Source of the DNA: Streptosporangiaceae bacterium
GTDB taxonomy: Bacteria > Actinomycetota > Actinomycetes > Streptosporangiales > Streptosporangiaceae
Length of the DNA: 11,440 bases
Direction: 5' to 3'
Assembly: GCA_025934635.1 (NCBI GenBank)
Contig: JAICWX010000272.1
Coordinates: 1 to 11,440, forward strand
Positions within the stretch are counted from its first letter, which is position 1. Each line of letters opens with the position of its first letter. Positions 1 through 6,599 of this stretch are shown here, one piece after another. Below the pieces are notes generated by a model. It worked only from the letters and a program-made list of their open reading frames with translations. It was not told where the DNA came from and did no database searches. The translations under genes were made by a program, and so were the position numbers.

Positions 1-109
1 AGGCTGGCCAGATGTGTCGCTCCGGCTACTGGACTGCTATACACATGTGTCCTACGGTGGCTGTCATGACAGGTCGCCGGGGACCAGCGCGCCGGACGGG
101 CCGCGGGCG

Positions 110-760
110 GTGAGCCAGCCCGCCCCTCGGAGCCCCGCCTCTGGGAATAGGGCGCAGGCTGATCCCGGCGCGGCGGCGCGGCGGCTGTTCGGGCTGCGCG
201 ACGAGCCGACCGGCGCCCTGGGCGGCCAGGCGGACGCGGTGGCCGCGGCCTGCCACGCGATGGCGGTGCGGTTTCACCGGGGCGGGCGGCTGGTGGTGTT
301 CGGCACCGGCGGGGCCAGCGCCGATGCGCAGCACGTGGCGGTGGAGTTCGTGCACCCGGTCATCGTGGGCAAGCGCGCGCTGCCGGCCATCGCGCTGACC
401 GCCGACGTGGCCACCGTCACCGGGATCGCCGAACGCGACGGGATCGCCGCGATCTTCGCCCACCAGCTCAGGTACCTGGCCGGCCCGGCCGACATCGCGC
501 TGGGCATCTCCTCCGATGGGGAGAGCCCGAGCGTGCTGGCGGGGCTCGAGACGGCCCGGGAGCTCGGCTTGCTGACCGTGGCCCTGGTGGGCGGCGACGG
601 CAGCGCGGCCGGCAAGGCGGCCGAGCACGTGCTGGTGGCCGGCTCCTCCGATCCGCGCGTGGTCAAGGAGATGCACGTGACTCTGTACCACGTCCTCTGG
701 GAACTGGTCCACGTGTTCTTCGAGCAACCGGGCGTACTGGGACCTGGAGTTGTCGCATGA
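110..760 (+). CDS. SIS-domain protein A, GmhA-like, in hydrogenase maturation operon
   Basis: Sugar isomerase (SIS) fold protein of the GmhA (sedoheptulose-7-phosphate isomerase) type, about 216 residues from GTG 110; substrate unknown. The P-loop-like motif reads GTGGASAD (residues 65-72) where GmhA has GNGGS. The second loop reads SSDGES (134-139) where GmhA has STSGNS. Against my recollection of E. coli GmhA, the metal ligands His61, Glu65 and His180 are kept as H75, E79 and H194, while Gln172 is replaced by K186. The GmhA Asn-Asp pair (93-94) is Glu-Arg here. The frame is open back to the window edge, and GTG 14 and GTG 47 are alternative starts. GTG 110 gives a family-like length and leaves the AT-richer first 100 bases non-coding, though its ribosome site is weak. 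The stop overlaps the next gene as ATGA. Fold is near certain, biochemical role is not. Confidence 0.85.
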   Translation: MSQPAPRSPASGNRAQADPGAAARRLFGLRDEPTGALGGQADAVAAACHAMAVRFHRGGRLVVFGTGGASADAQHVAVEFVHPVIVGKRALPAIALTADVATVTGIAERDGIAAIFAHQLRYLAGPADIALGISSDGESPSVLAGLETARELGLLTVALVGGDGSAAGKAAEHVLVAGSSDPRVVKEMHVTLYHVLWELVHVFFEQPGVLGPGVVA

Positions 761-984
761 GCGAGCCGGAGGAGGCGAGCGAGTGCACGGGCGAAGTCTG
801 CATTACGTGCTCCGACATGGCCGTCGAGGTCACCGTGGTCCGGCTGCTCGCGGACCAGATGGCGGTGGTCGATACCGGGGCGGGCGAGGAAACGGTGAGC
901 GTGGCCCTGGTGACCGCCGGGGCGGGCGACACGATCCTGGTGCACGCCCGCGAGGCGATCGCCGTGGTAGGCGCCCGTGAATGA
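757..984 (+). CDS. HypC/HupF-family hydrogenase chaperone, divergent Cys-rich form
   Basis: A 75-residue small beta-barrel protein that I assign to the HypC/HybG/HupF family. The family-like features are a VTVVRLL strand, a DTGAGEETVSVALV segment and a GDTILVHAREAIAVV ending, resembling the GDWVLIHVGFAL segment of the canonical HypC encoded downstream. It lacks the Met-Cys start that canonical HypC uses to bind iron and HypD. Instead it has three N-terminal cysteines, C10, C15 and C18, in ECTGEVCITCSD. Canonical HypC is a chaperone that carries the Fe(CN)2CO unit from HypD to the hydrogenase large subunit. This paralogue could serve a specific large subunit, bind a metal, or act with the flanking SIS proteins. 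Its ATG overlaps the stop of SIS protein A (ATGA) and its end overlaps SIS protein B by 8 bp, so translation is coupled. A GGAG lies 7 bases before the start. Confidence 0.8.
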   Translation: MSEPEEASECTGEVCITCSDMAVEVTVVRLLADQMAVVDTGAGEETVSVALVTAGAGDTILVHAREAIAVVGARE

Positions 985-1642
985 CGACCTGGCCTCGCTG
1001 TACCCGTTCCTGTACTCCGACACCGGCGACCTGACGGCCGTGCTCGACCAGGTGCGCGCCTCGACCGTGGCCAAGGCGGCTGAGGTCGGGGAACTGCGCC
1101 GTGCGGTCGGCGAACGGGACGGGACGCGGATCGCCGAGTGCGCGCGGCAGGCCGCGGCCCGGTTCGCCCGGGGCGGGCGGCTGTTCGCCTTCGGCAACGG
1201 CGGCAGCGCCACCGACGCCGCCCAGCTGGCCACGTTGTTCCTGAATCCTGCGGGCAGCGCTCCCCCGCTGCCCGCGTTCGGGCTGGCCAACGACACCTCG
1301 GTGATCACCGCGCTGGCCAACGACGTGGGTCCCGAGGTGATCTTCGCCCGGCAACTGGCCGCGTTCGGCGGCCGGGACGACATCGCGGTCGGGTTGTCGA
1401 CCAGCGGGAACTCCGAGAACCTGCTGCGCGCCTTCGACGAGGCGAGCCGGCGGGGGATGCTCACCATCGGGCTGGCCGGCTACGACGGCGGCCAGATGGC
1501 CGAGCTGGACAGCATCGACTACCTGTTCGTGGTGCCGTCGTCATCGGTGCACCGGGTCCAGGAAGCACAGACCACGATCTACCAGGTGCTCTGGGAGCTG
1601 ACCGCAGAGGAGATAGCACATGTGCCTCGGCATACCCGGTGA
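977..1642 (+). CDS. SIS-domain protein B, GmhA-like, metal ligands lost
   Basis: A 221-residue SIS-fold protein starting at GTG 977. It keeps the classical GmhA substrate loops: GNGGS (73-77), Asn-Asp (115-116), STSGNS (141-146) and the RVQE helix with Q195 matching GmhA Gln172. The other three metal ligands are replaced: His61 by Q83, Glu65 by L87 and His180 by Q203. A zinc-dependent isomerase reaction by this protein alone is therefore unlikely. It probably binds a sugar phosphate or pairs with SIS protein A, which has the opposite pattern. The last residues (EIAHVPRHTR) are written over the start of hypC, a 23-bp overlap that contains no domain residues. Tight coupling to hypC and to the HypC-like gene ties it to [NiFe]-hydrogenase maturation or function. 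Databases often label such proteins phosphoheptose isomerase, which the residues do not support. Confidence 0.87.
   Translation: MNDDLASLYPFLYSDTGDLTAVLDQVRASTVAKAAEVGELRRAVGERDGTRIAECARQAAARFARGGRLFAFGNGGSATDAAQLATLFLNPAGSAPPLPAFGLANDTSVITALANDVGPEVIFARQLAAFGGRDDIAVGLSTSGNSENLLRAFDEASRRGMLTIGLAGYDGGQMAELDSIDYLFVVPSSSVHRVQEAQTTIYQVLWELTAEEIAHVPRHTR
1606..1613 (+). promoter_or_regulatory. Shine-Dalgarno site of hypC
   Basis: AGAGGAGA ends 6 bases before ATG 1620, inside the end of SIS protein B. It is the clearest ribosome site of the + strand operon. It supports the ATG that gives the obligatory Met-Cys N-terminus of HypC. Confidence 0.75.
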
Positions 1643-1892
1643 GGTTATCGAGCTCCACCCGGAGCAGCCCGACCTGGCCAAGGTGAACGTGAGCGGGGTC
1701 CGGCGGATGATCAACATCGGCCTGCTCTCCGACGACCCGCCGGCGCCCGGCGACTGGGTGCTCATCCACGTCGGCTTCGCCCTGTCGAAGATCGACGAGC
1801 AGGAGGCGGCCGCCACCCTGCAGTACCTGGAGGGCGTCGGGCAGTCCTACGAGGACGAGCTCGCGGCGCTCAAGGAATCAGTAATCGAGTAG
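1620..1892 (+). CDS. hypC: Hydrogenase maturation chaperone HypC
   Basis: Canonical HypC, 90 residues, beginning MCLGIPGEVIEL. Cys2, exposed after Met removal, is the residue known in the family to bind HypD and the Fe(CN)2CO unit before delivery to the hydrogenase large subunit in the cytoplasm. The beta-barrel core includes VNVSGVRRMINIGLL and GDWVLIHVGFALSKID, followed by a C-terminal helix EQEAAATLQYLE. The length is normal. The start has a strong ribosome site and overlaps SIS protein B by 23 bp. The C-terminus ends ESVIE and lies in the first copy of an 18-bp tandem duplication whose second copy (ESLIE plus stop) follows immediately after the stop. hypD begins 35 bp downstream, the only real gap in the operon. 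Confidence 0.97.
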   Translation: MCLGIPGEVIELHPEQPDLAKVNVSGVRRMINIGLLSDDPPAPGDWVLIHVGFALSKIDEQEAAATLQYLEGVGQSYEDELAALKESVIE

Positions 1893-1910
1893 GAATCACT
1901 GATCGAGTAG
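1875..1910 (+). repeat. 18-bp tandem duplication across hypC stop codon
   Basis: Copy 1 (1875-1892) is GAATCAGTAATCGAGTAG and copy 2 (1893-1910) is GAATCACTGATCGAGTAG. They abut directly and match at 16 of 18 positions. Each encodes ES(V/L)IE followed by TAG in the hypC frame, so the stop codon itself is duplicated. The second copy forms most of the hypC-hypD gap and ends just before an AGGAG. Confidence 0.9.
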
Positions 1911-1927
1911 AGGAGCGTGGGGGAACG

Positions 1928-3070
1928 ATGCGGTTCGTCGACGAATTCCGTGACGCCGACAAGGCCCACGCGCTGGCCGCGAAGATCGCGGCGCTGTGCG
2001 AGCCCGGGCGCCAGTACAAGCTGATGGAGGTGTGCGGCGGGCACACCCACACGATCTACAAGCACGGCCTCGAGGACTACCTGCCGGAGTCGGTCCAGCT
2101 GGTGCACGGGCCGGGCTGCCCGGTCTGCGTGATCCCGATGGGGCGGGTGGACGACGCGATCCACCTGGCGTCGCAGCCGGACGTGATCATGACGTCGTTC
2201 GGCGACATGATGCGGGTGCCGGGCAGCGGCGGCTCGTTCTTCGACGCCAACGCCGAGGGCACCACCATCAAGATGGTGTACTCGCCGCTCGACTCGCTCA
2301 AGCTGGCCCGGCAGAACCCGGACAAGCAGGTCGTGTTCATGGCGATCGGGTTCGAGACGACCGCGCCGTCCACCGCGATGACCATGATCAGGGCGGCGGC
2401 CGAGGGGCTGACGAACTTCTCGGTGTTCTGCAACCACGTCACCATCGTGCCGGCCATCAAGGCCATCCTGGACTCGCCCGACCTGCGGCTCGACGGCTTC
2501 ATCGGGCCGGGGCACGTGTCCACGGTGATCGGCTGCCGGCCGTACGAGTTCATCGCGCGGCAGTACGGCAAGCCGGTGGTGGTGGCCGGGTTCGAGCCGC
2601 TGGACATCCTGCAGTCCATCTACATGCTGATGGTCCAGCTGTCGCAGGGCCGGGCCGAGGTGGAGAACCAGTACGCGCGGGTGGTGCCGTGGGACGGCAA
2701 CCTGGTCGCGCTCAAGGCCATCGGCGGGACGATGGAGCTGCGGCCCTACTTCGAGTGGCGCGGCCTCGGCTTCATCTCGCACTCGGCGCTGCAGGTGCGG
2801 GAGAAGTACGCCGCCATGGACGCCGAGCGCCGGTTCCAGGTGCCCGGGGTGCGGGTGGCCGACCCCAAGGCCTGCCAGTGCGGCGAAGTGCTCAAGGGCG
2901 TGCTGAAGCCGTGGGAGTGCAAGGTGTTCGGCACCGCGTGCACCCCGGAAACACCGATCGGCACCTGCATGGTGTCCCCCGAGGGCGCGTGCGCCGCTTA
3001 CTACAACTTCGGCCGGATGAACCGGACCCGGGTCGCCGAGGCGGGCGTCGCCGGGATGGCCGGGTCATGA
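1928..3070 (+). CDS. hypD: Hydrogenase maturation protein HypD
   Basis: HypD, 380 residues, full length. It is the iron-sulfur scaffold on which, with HypC, the Fe(CN)2CO group is assembled. Motifs visible in order: CGGHTH (36-41, with the key Cys36), GPGCPVC (61-67), GFETTAPS (141-148), CNH (168-170) and GPGHVS (193-198). The C-terminal cysteine cluster that holds the [4Fe-4S] centre includes CQCGEVLKG (316-324), PWEC (C331), GTAC (C338), C347 and C355. All known functional cysteines appear present. The start ATG 1928 is preceded by AGGAG and GGGGGAA. The last about 20 residues after NFGR are a short variable tail. The stop overlaps the hypE start as ATGA. There is no sign of frameshift. Confidence 0.98.
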   Translation: MRFVDEFRDADKAHALAAKIAALCEPGRQYKLMEVCGGHTHTIYKHGLEDYLPESVQLVHGPGCPVCVIPMGRVDDAIHLASQPDVIMTSFGDMMRVPGSGGSFFDANAEGTTIKMVYSPLDSLKLARQNPDKQVVFMAIGFETTAPSTAMTMIRAAAEGLTNFSVFCNHVTIVPAIKAILDSPDLRLDGFIGPGHVSTVIGCRPYEFIARQYGKPVVVAGFEPLDILQSIYMLMVQLSQGRAEVENQYARVVPWDGNLVALKAIGGTMELRPYFEWRGLGFISHSALQVREKYAAMDAERRFQVPGVRVADPKACQCGEVLKGVLKPWECKVFGTACTPETPIGTCMVSPEGACAAYYNFGRMNRTRVAEAGVAGMAGS

Positions 3071-4215
3071 GCCGGAGCTGGATCGACGAGGCCCTTGCCG
3101 AGCACGAAGGTCTCGCCGCCGAGGGGCGGCGTCAGCTGCCGCTGGCCGATCGGGAACAGCAGGTGCTGGACCGGATCGACCGGGCGCGCCGGCGCCGCCC
3201 CAAGGTAAGGGAAGAGCGCGTCACCATGTCGCACGGAGCCGGCGGCAAGGCGACGCACACCCTGATCGAGGCGGTCTTCCTGGACGCGTTCCGCAACCCG
3301 CTGCTGGAGCCGATGGAGGACGCGGCCCAGCTGACGGTGGGCGGCGCCCGGATCGCGCTCACCACCGACTCCTACGTGGTGTCCCCGCTGTTCTTCCCGG
3401 GCGGCGACATCGGCGACCTGGCCGTCAACGGCACCGTCAACGACCTGGCCGTGTCCGGGGCCCGGCCGCTGTACCTGTCGGCCGGGTTCATCCTGGAAGA
3501 AGGCTTTCCCGTCGCCAGCCTGCAGCGGGTCACCGAGTCGATGCGGGCGGCGGCCGAGGCGGCCGGAGTGCAGGTGGTGACCGGCGACACCAAGGTGGTG
3601 CAGAAGGGCAAGGCCGACGGCTGCTACATCAACACGGCCGGCGTCGGCGTGCTGGAGCGGGACGTCTCCCTGGGGGTAGCTCAGGCCCGGCCGGGCGACG
3701 CCATCGTCGTGTCCGGGCCGATCGGCGACCACGGCATCACGATCATGCTGGCCCGCGGCGAGCTGGACATCGAGGCGGACATCGTCTCGGACACCGCGCC
3801 GCTCAACGGGCTGGTGAACGGGCTGCTCGACGCGGTTCCCGGTGTCCGGGCGATGCGCGACGCGACCCGCGGCGGGGTGGCCACCATCCTCAACGAGATC
3901 GCCCGGGCGGCCGACGTCGGCGTGCTGGTGCACGAGAACGAGATCCCGGTCCGGGAAGAAGTCCGCGGCGCGTCGGAGCTGCTCGGCATCGACCCGATGT
4001 ACGTGGCGTGCGAGGGCCGCCTGGTCGCGGTGGTGCCCGGCCTGGACGCGGACCGGGCGGTGGCCGCGCTGCGCGCCCATCCGCTCGGCGACCAGGCCGC
4101 GGTGATCGGGCACGTCCGGGCCGAACAGCCGGGCATCGTCCAGATCAAGACCGCGTTCGGCGGGACGCGGATCGTGGACCTGCTGGTGGGTGATCCGCTC
4201 CCCCGGATCTGCTAA
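3067..4215 (+). CDS. hypE: Hydrogenase maturation carbamoyl dehydratase HypE
   Basis: HypE, 382 residues. It is an ATP-dependent enzyme of the PurM/ThiL/SelD fold that dehydrates the carbamoyl group placed by HypF on its C-terminal cysteine, giving the thiocyanate used as the cyanide ligand. The protein ends in the diagnostic PRIC, with acceptor Cys382. Other motifs are SHGAGGK (55-61), TTDSYVVSPLFFPGGDIG, VNGTVNDLAVSGA, VTGDTKVV, GPIGDHGI and RDATRGGVA. It is longer than usual because of an N-terminal stretch of about 50 residues, helical and Arg-rich (for example RIDRARRRRPKVREE), before the conserved core. ATG 3226 would begin inside the core strand, so the ATGA-coupled ATG 3067 is preferred. 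The stop overlaps the hypF stop on the other strand, leaving no room for a terminator. Confidence 0.97.
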   Translation: MSRSWIDEALAEHEGLAAEGRRQLPLADREQQVLDRIDRARRRRPKVREERVTMSHGAGGKATHTLIEAVFLDAFRNPLLEPMEDAAQLTVGGARIALTTDSYVVSPLFFPGGDIGDLAVNGTVNDLAVSGARPLYLSAGFILEEGFPVASLQRVTESMRAAAEAAGVQVVTGDTKVVQKGKADGCYINTAGVGVLERDVSLGVAQARPGDAIVVSGPIGDHGITIMLARGELDIEADIVSDTAPLNGLVNGLLDAVPGVRAMRDATRGGVATILNEIARAADVGVLVHENEIPVREEVRGASELLGIDPMYVACEGRLVAVVPGLDADRAVAALRAHPLGDQAAVIGHVRAEQPGIVQIKTAFGGTRIVDLLVGDPLPRIC

Positions 4216-6452
4216 AGCTGGGCGGCGGCGACCACGGCCTGGCCGAGGCTGATGCCGCCGTCGTTGCACGGGACCCGGGAGTGCAGCAGGACGCGGAAGC
4301 CGCGCGCCTCGAGGCGGGTGACGGCCGCGTTCAGCAGCAGCAGGTTCTGGAACACGCCGCCGGAGAGCGCCACCGTGCTCAGGCCGCGGGTTTCGCGCAG
4401 CCGCTGGCAGCCCGCTTCGATCGGGGCGGCGACCCCGTGGTGAAAGCGGGCGGCGATGAGGGGGGCGGGGACGCCACTCGTTAGGTCGCCTGCGAGAGCG
4501 TGCAGGAGATCGGACCCGCGGGCTCGGAACGGGCCTTCGCCGGTCTCGAGGCCGGCTGGGTACGCTTCCAGCTCGGCCGGGTCGGCGAGCTGCTCGAGCT
4601 CGATGGCGGCCTGGCCCTCGTAGTTGATCGTGTCGCGCACGCCGAGCAGGGCGGCGGCCGCGTCGAACAGGCGGCCCGCGCTGGAGGTCAGCGGGGAGTT
4701 CACGCCCTTGGCGGCCAGCTTTGTCACGGCGGCCCACTGGTCCGGGTGGCGTTTCGCCACCGCGGTGGCGGCGTCGCCGAGGTAGGCGGCGGCCATGCGC
4801 CAGGGCTGGCGGATGGCGGCCGCGCCGCCGGGCATCGGGACCGGGGCGAGGTGGCCGCCGCGCTCGTAGCTTTGCGTGTCGGCGATCAGGAACTCGCCGC
4901 CCCAGATGGTGCCGTCGGGGCCGTAGCCGGTGCCGTCGAAGGCCACCCCGATGACCGGGCCGCTTTCGCCGTTGTCGGCCAGGCAGGAGGCGATGTGGGC
5001 GTGGTGGTGCTGCACGCCGATCAGGTCCAGGTCCTCGGCGTCGGCCAGGTCGAGGGCGTACTTGGTGGACAGGTACTCGGGGTGCCGATCGTGCGCGATC
5101 ACCTGCGGCTCGATGTCGAACAGGCGGCGGAAGTGCGCGATGCCCTCGGTGAACGAGCGCAGCGTCTCCGCGTTCTCCAGGTCCCCGATGTGGTGCGAGA
5201 TGAACGCGTGCCGTCCCTGGGCCAGGCAGAACGTGTTCTTGAGCTCGGCTCCGCAGGCCAGCACGGGGCGGGGGAAGGTACGGGTGACGGTCAGCGGCTC
5301 GGGAACGTAGCCGCGGGAGCGTCTTATCAGCGCGGGGCGGCCGCGGACGGTGCGGGCCACCGAGTCGTCGGTCCTGACGTGGATGGCGCGGTCGTGGGCG
5401 AGGAAGGCGTCGGCGATGTTTTCCAGCCTTTCGCGGGCCTCCTCGTCGCGGTAGACGATCGGCTCATCGGAGACGTTTCCGCTGGTCAGGACGATAGGTT
5501 TCGTTGTCGCGGCAAGGAGCAGGTGGTGCAGCGGCGTGTACGGGAGCATGATGCCGAGCTGGCGGTTGCCGGGAGCGGTGGCCGCGGCGATCGTGGCGTC
5601 GCGGTTCCTGGGGAGCAGGACGATCGGGCGGGACGGGCTGGTCAGGAGGACGGCGGCCGCGTCGTCGATTCCGGCTAGTTCGCTGGCCGCGGCCAGGCTG
5701 GCGGCCATGACGGCGAAGGGCTTGTCTTCGCGGTGCTTGCGGGAGCGAAGGCCGGCGACGGCGGCGTCGGAGGTGGCGTCGGCGGCCAGGTGGTAGCCGC
5801 CCAGGCCCTTGATCGCGAGGATCTGGCCCTGCTGGAGTCGTTCGGCGGCCTTGCGGATGGGGTTTTTATCGTCGCCGTCCAGGGCGAGGCGGGGGCCGCA
5901 GGCGGAGCAGCAGACGGGCTGGGCGTGGAAGCGGCGGTCGGCCGGGTCGTGGTACTCGGCCCGGCAGCGGCCGCACATGGCGAACGGCGCCATCGTGGTG
6001 CTGGGGCGGTCGTAGGGGACGTCGCGGACGATGGTGAAGCGGGGACCGCAGTTGGTGCAGTTGATAAAGGGGTACTGGTAACGCCGGTCAGCCGGGTTTC
6101 TGAGTTCCTCAAGGCAGTCCGCGCATACGGTGGTGTCGGCCGAGATCAGCGTCCGGCGCGGGCCGGAGGTTTCGCTCGCCGCGATGACAAATGATTCTTC
6201 CGAACGGGCGGGGCTGATTGCCCGGATCGTTACCTTCTCGATCCGGGCCAGCGGGGGTGCGTCCCGCTCGAGCCGGTGCAGGAACTCGTCGACGGCGGCC
6301 CGCGGCCCCTCGACTTCGGCGAAGACGCCGTCGGTGTCGTTGCCGACCAGACCGGTCAAGCCAAGGCCGGTGGCCAGGGAATACACGAACGGGCGGAAGC
6401 CGACGCCCTGCACGACGCCCTCCACCCGCAGGGCCGTGCGCACGGTCCCCAT
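4212..6452 (-). CDS. hypF: Carbamoyltransferase HypF
   Basis: HypF, 746 residues. It converts carbamoyl phosphate and ATP into carbamoyl-AMP and transfers the carbamoyl group to HypE, the first step of cyanide-ligand synthesis. The acylphosphatase domain holds VQGVGFRPFV (14-23). Two zinc fingers follow: C110/C113/C132/C135 and C160/C163/C182/C185, each a CX2C-X18-CX2C pattern. Then come a YrdC-like domain from about 197 (KGLGGYHLAADATS, RKHREDKPFAVM) and a Kae1-like carbamoyltransferase domain from about 400 (AHDRHPEYLSTKYA, HHHAH at 482-486, AFDGTGYG, SGGVFQN). An in-frame ATG at 6500 exists, but ATG 6452 has a full GGAGGTGA site 7 bases upstream and matches the family start. The gene is convergent with hypE and divergent from the MFS gene, so it has its own promoter. 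Confidence 0.97.
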   Translation of the reverse strand: MGTVRTALRVEGVVQGVGFRPFVYSLATGLGLTGLVGNDTDGVFAEVEGPRAAVDEFLHRLERDAPPLARIEKVTIRAISPARSEESFVIAASETSGPRRTLISADTTVCADCLEELRNPADRRYQYPFINCTNCGPRFTIVRDVPYDRPSTTMAPFAMCGRCRAEYHDPADRRFHAQPVCCSACGPRLALDGDDKNPIRKAAERLQQGQILAIKGLGGYHLAADATSDAAVAGLRSRKHREDKPFAVMAASLAAASELAGIDDAAAVLLTSPSRPIVLLPRNRDATIAAATAPGNRQLGIMLPYTPLHHLLLAATTKPIVLTSGNVSDEPIVYRDEEARERLENIADAFLAHDRAIHVRTDDSVARTVRGRPALIRRSRGYVPEPLTVTRTFPRPVLACGAELKNTFCLAQGRHAFISHHIGDLENAETLRSFTEGIAHFRRLFDIEPQVIAHDRHPEYLSTKYALDLADAEDLDLIGVQHHHAHIASCLADNGESGPVIGVAFDGTGYGPDGTIWGGEFLIADTQSYERGGHLAPVPMPGGAAAIRQPWRMAAAYLGDAATAVAKRHPDQWAAVTKLAAKGVNSPLTSSAGRLFDAAAALLGVRDTINYEGQAAIELEQLADPAELEAYPAGLETGEGPFRARGSDLLHALAGDLTSGVPAPLIAARFHHGVAAPIEAGCQRLRETRGLSTVALSGGVFQNLLLLNAAVTRLEARGFRVLLHSRVPCNDGGISLGQAVVAAAQL

Positions 6453-6459
6453 CGGTCCC

Positions 6460-6467
6460 TCACCTCC
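6460..6467 (-). promoter_or_regulatory. Shine-Dalgarno site deciding the hypF start
   Basis: On the minus strand GGAGGTGA lies 7 bases before ATG 6452. It is an eight-base match to the anti-Shine-Dalgarno sequence and selects this start over the upstream in-frame ATG at 6500. Confidence 0.85.
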
Positions 6468-6498
6468 CGGCCCACCGAGGATATTCCCCGCGCGCTGC

Positions 6499-6504
6499 AA
6501 TATA
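6499..6504 (-). promoter_or_regulatory. Possible hypF -10 element
   Basis: TATATT on the minus strand, about 46 bases before the hypF start, lies in an AT-rich pocket of otherwise GC-rich DNA. No convincing -35 is seen at 16-19 bp; the region that would hold it overlaps the palindrome at 6510-6528. This is a pattern-based guess only. Confidence 0.35.
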
Positions 6505-6509
6505 GATGA

Positions 6510-6528
6510 AACAAATCATTGATCTGTT
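6510..6528. promoter_or_regulatory. 19-bp palindrome, candidate operator between hypF and MFS gene
   Basis: AACAAATCATTGATCTGTT is symmetric about T6519 with 8 of 9 base pairs matching; the mismatch is 6514/6524. It lies between the divergent hypF and MFS genes, next to a TATATT on the hypF side and overlapping a TTGATC on the transporter side. Size and symmetry fit a dimeric helix-turn-helix repressor or activator. The half-site TGAT/ATCA recalls Crp/Fnr-type boxes, but the spacing between half-sites does not fit those consensus sites. The bound regulator is unknown. Confidence 0.55.
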
Positions 6529-6548
6529 ACCTGGTGGGGGGTTACCTT
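6519..6548 (+). promoter_or_regulatory. Possible promoter of the MFS transporter gene
   Basis: TTGATC (6519-6524) and TACCTT (6543-6548) are 18 bp apart and fit loose actinobacterial -35 (TTGAnn) and -10 (TAnnnT) patterns, about 50 bases before ATG 6600. The -35 overlaps the palindrome. GTTACCT also occurs twice here, at 6526-6532 and 6541-6547, 15 bp apart on the same face spacing of about 1.5 turns. Confidence 0.35.
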
Positions 6549-6599
6549 CGAGTCACTATCAGACCTGGGCCTGAGCGCTCCACGGTAAGGGGTGACCGC

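Noticed and set aside
1..109. Possible 3' end of an upstream gene (frame open to TGA at 67-69) or longer N-terminus of SIS protein A
   Set aside because: Only about 22 codons, no recognisable motif, and lower GC than the genes. It is more likely the intergenic region before the operon; a TATACA at 35-40 has no good -35.
3001..4737. Long minus-strand open frame (578 codons) opposite hypE
   Set aside because: Arg/Gly/Pro-rich shadow with no domain; it spans hypD, hypE and hypF, which have clear motifs on their own strands.
4500..5678. Long plus-strand open frame (392 codons) opposite hypF
   Set aside because: Antisense shadow caused by GC bias; Gly/Val/Ala-rich with no motif, whereas hypF has full domain architecture.
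6510..6528. Classical Fnr or Crp binding site
   Set aside because: Half-sites TGAT/ATCA are in the wrong order and spacing for TTGAT-N4-ATCAA or TGTGA-N6-TCACA; kept only as an unassigned palindrome.
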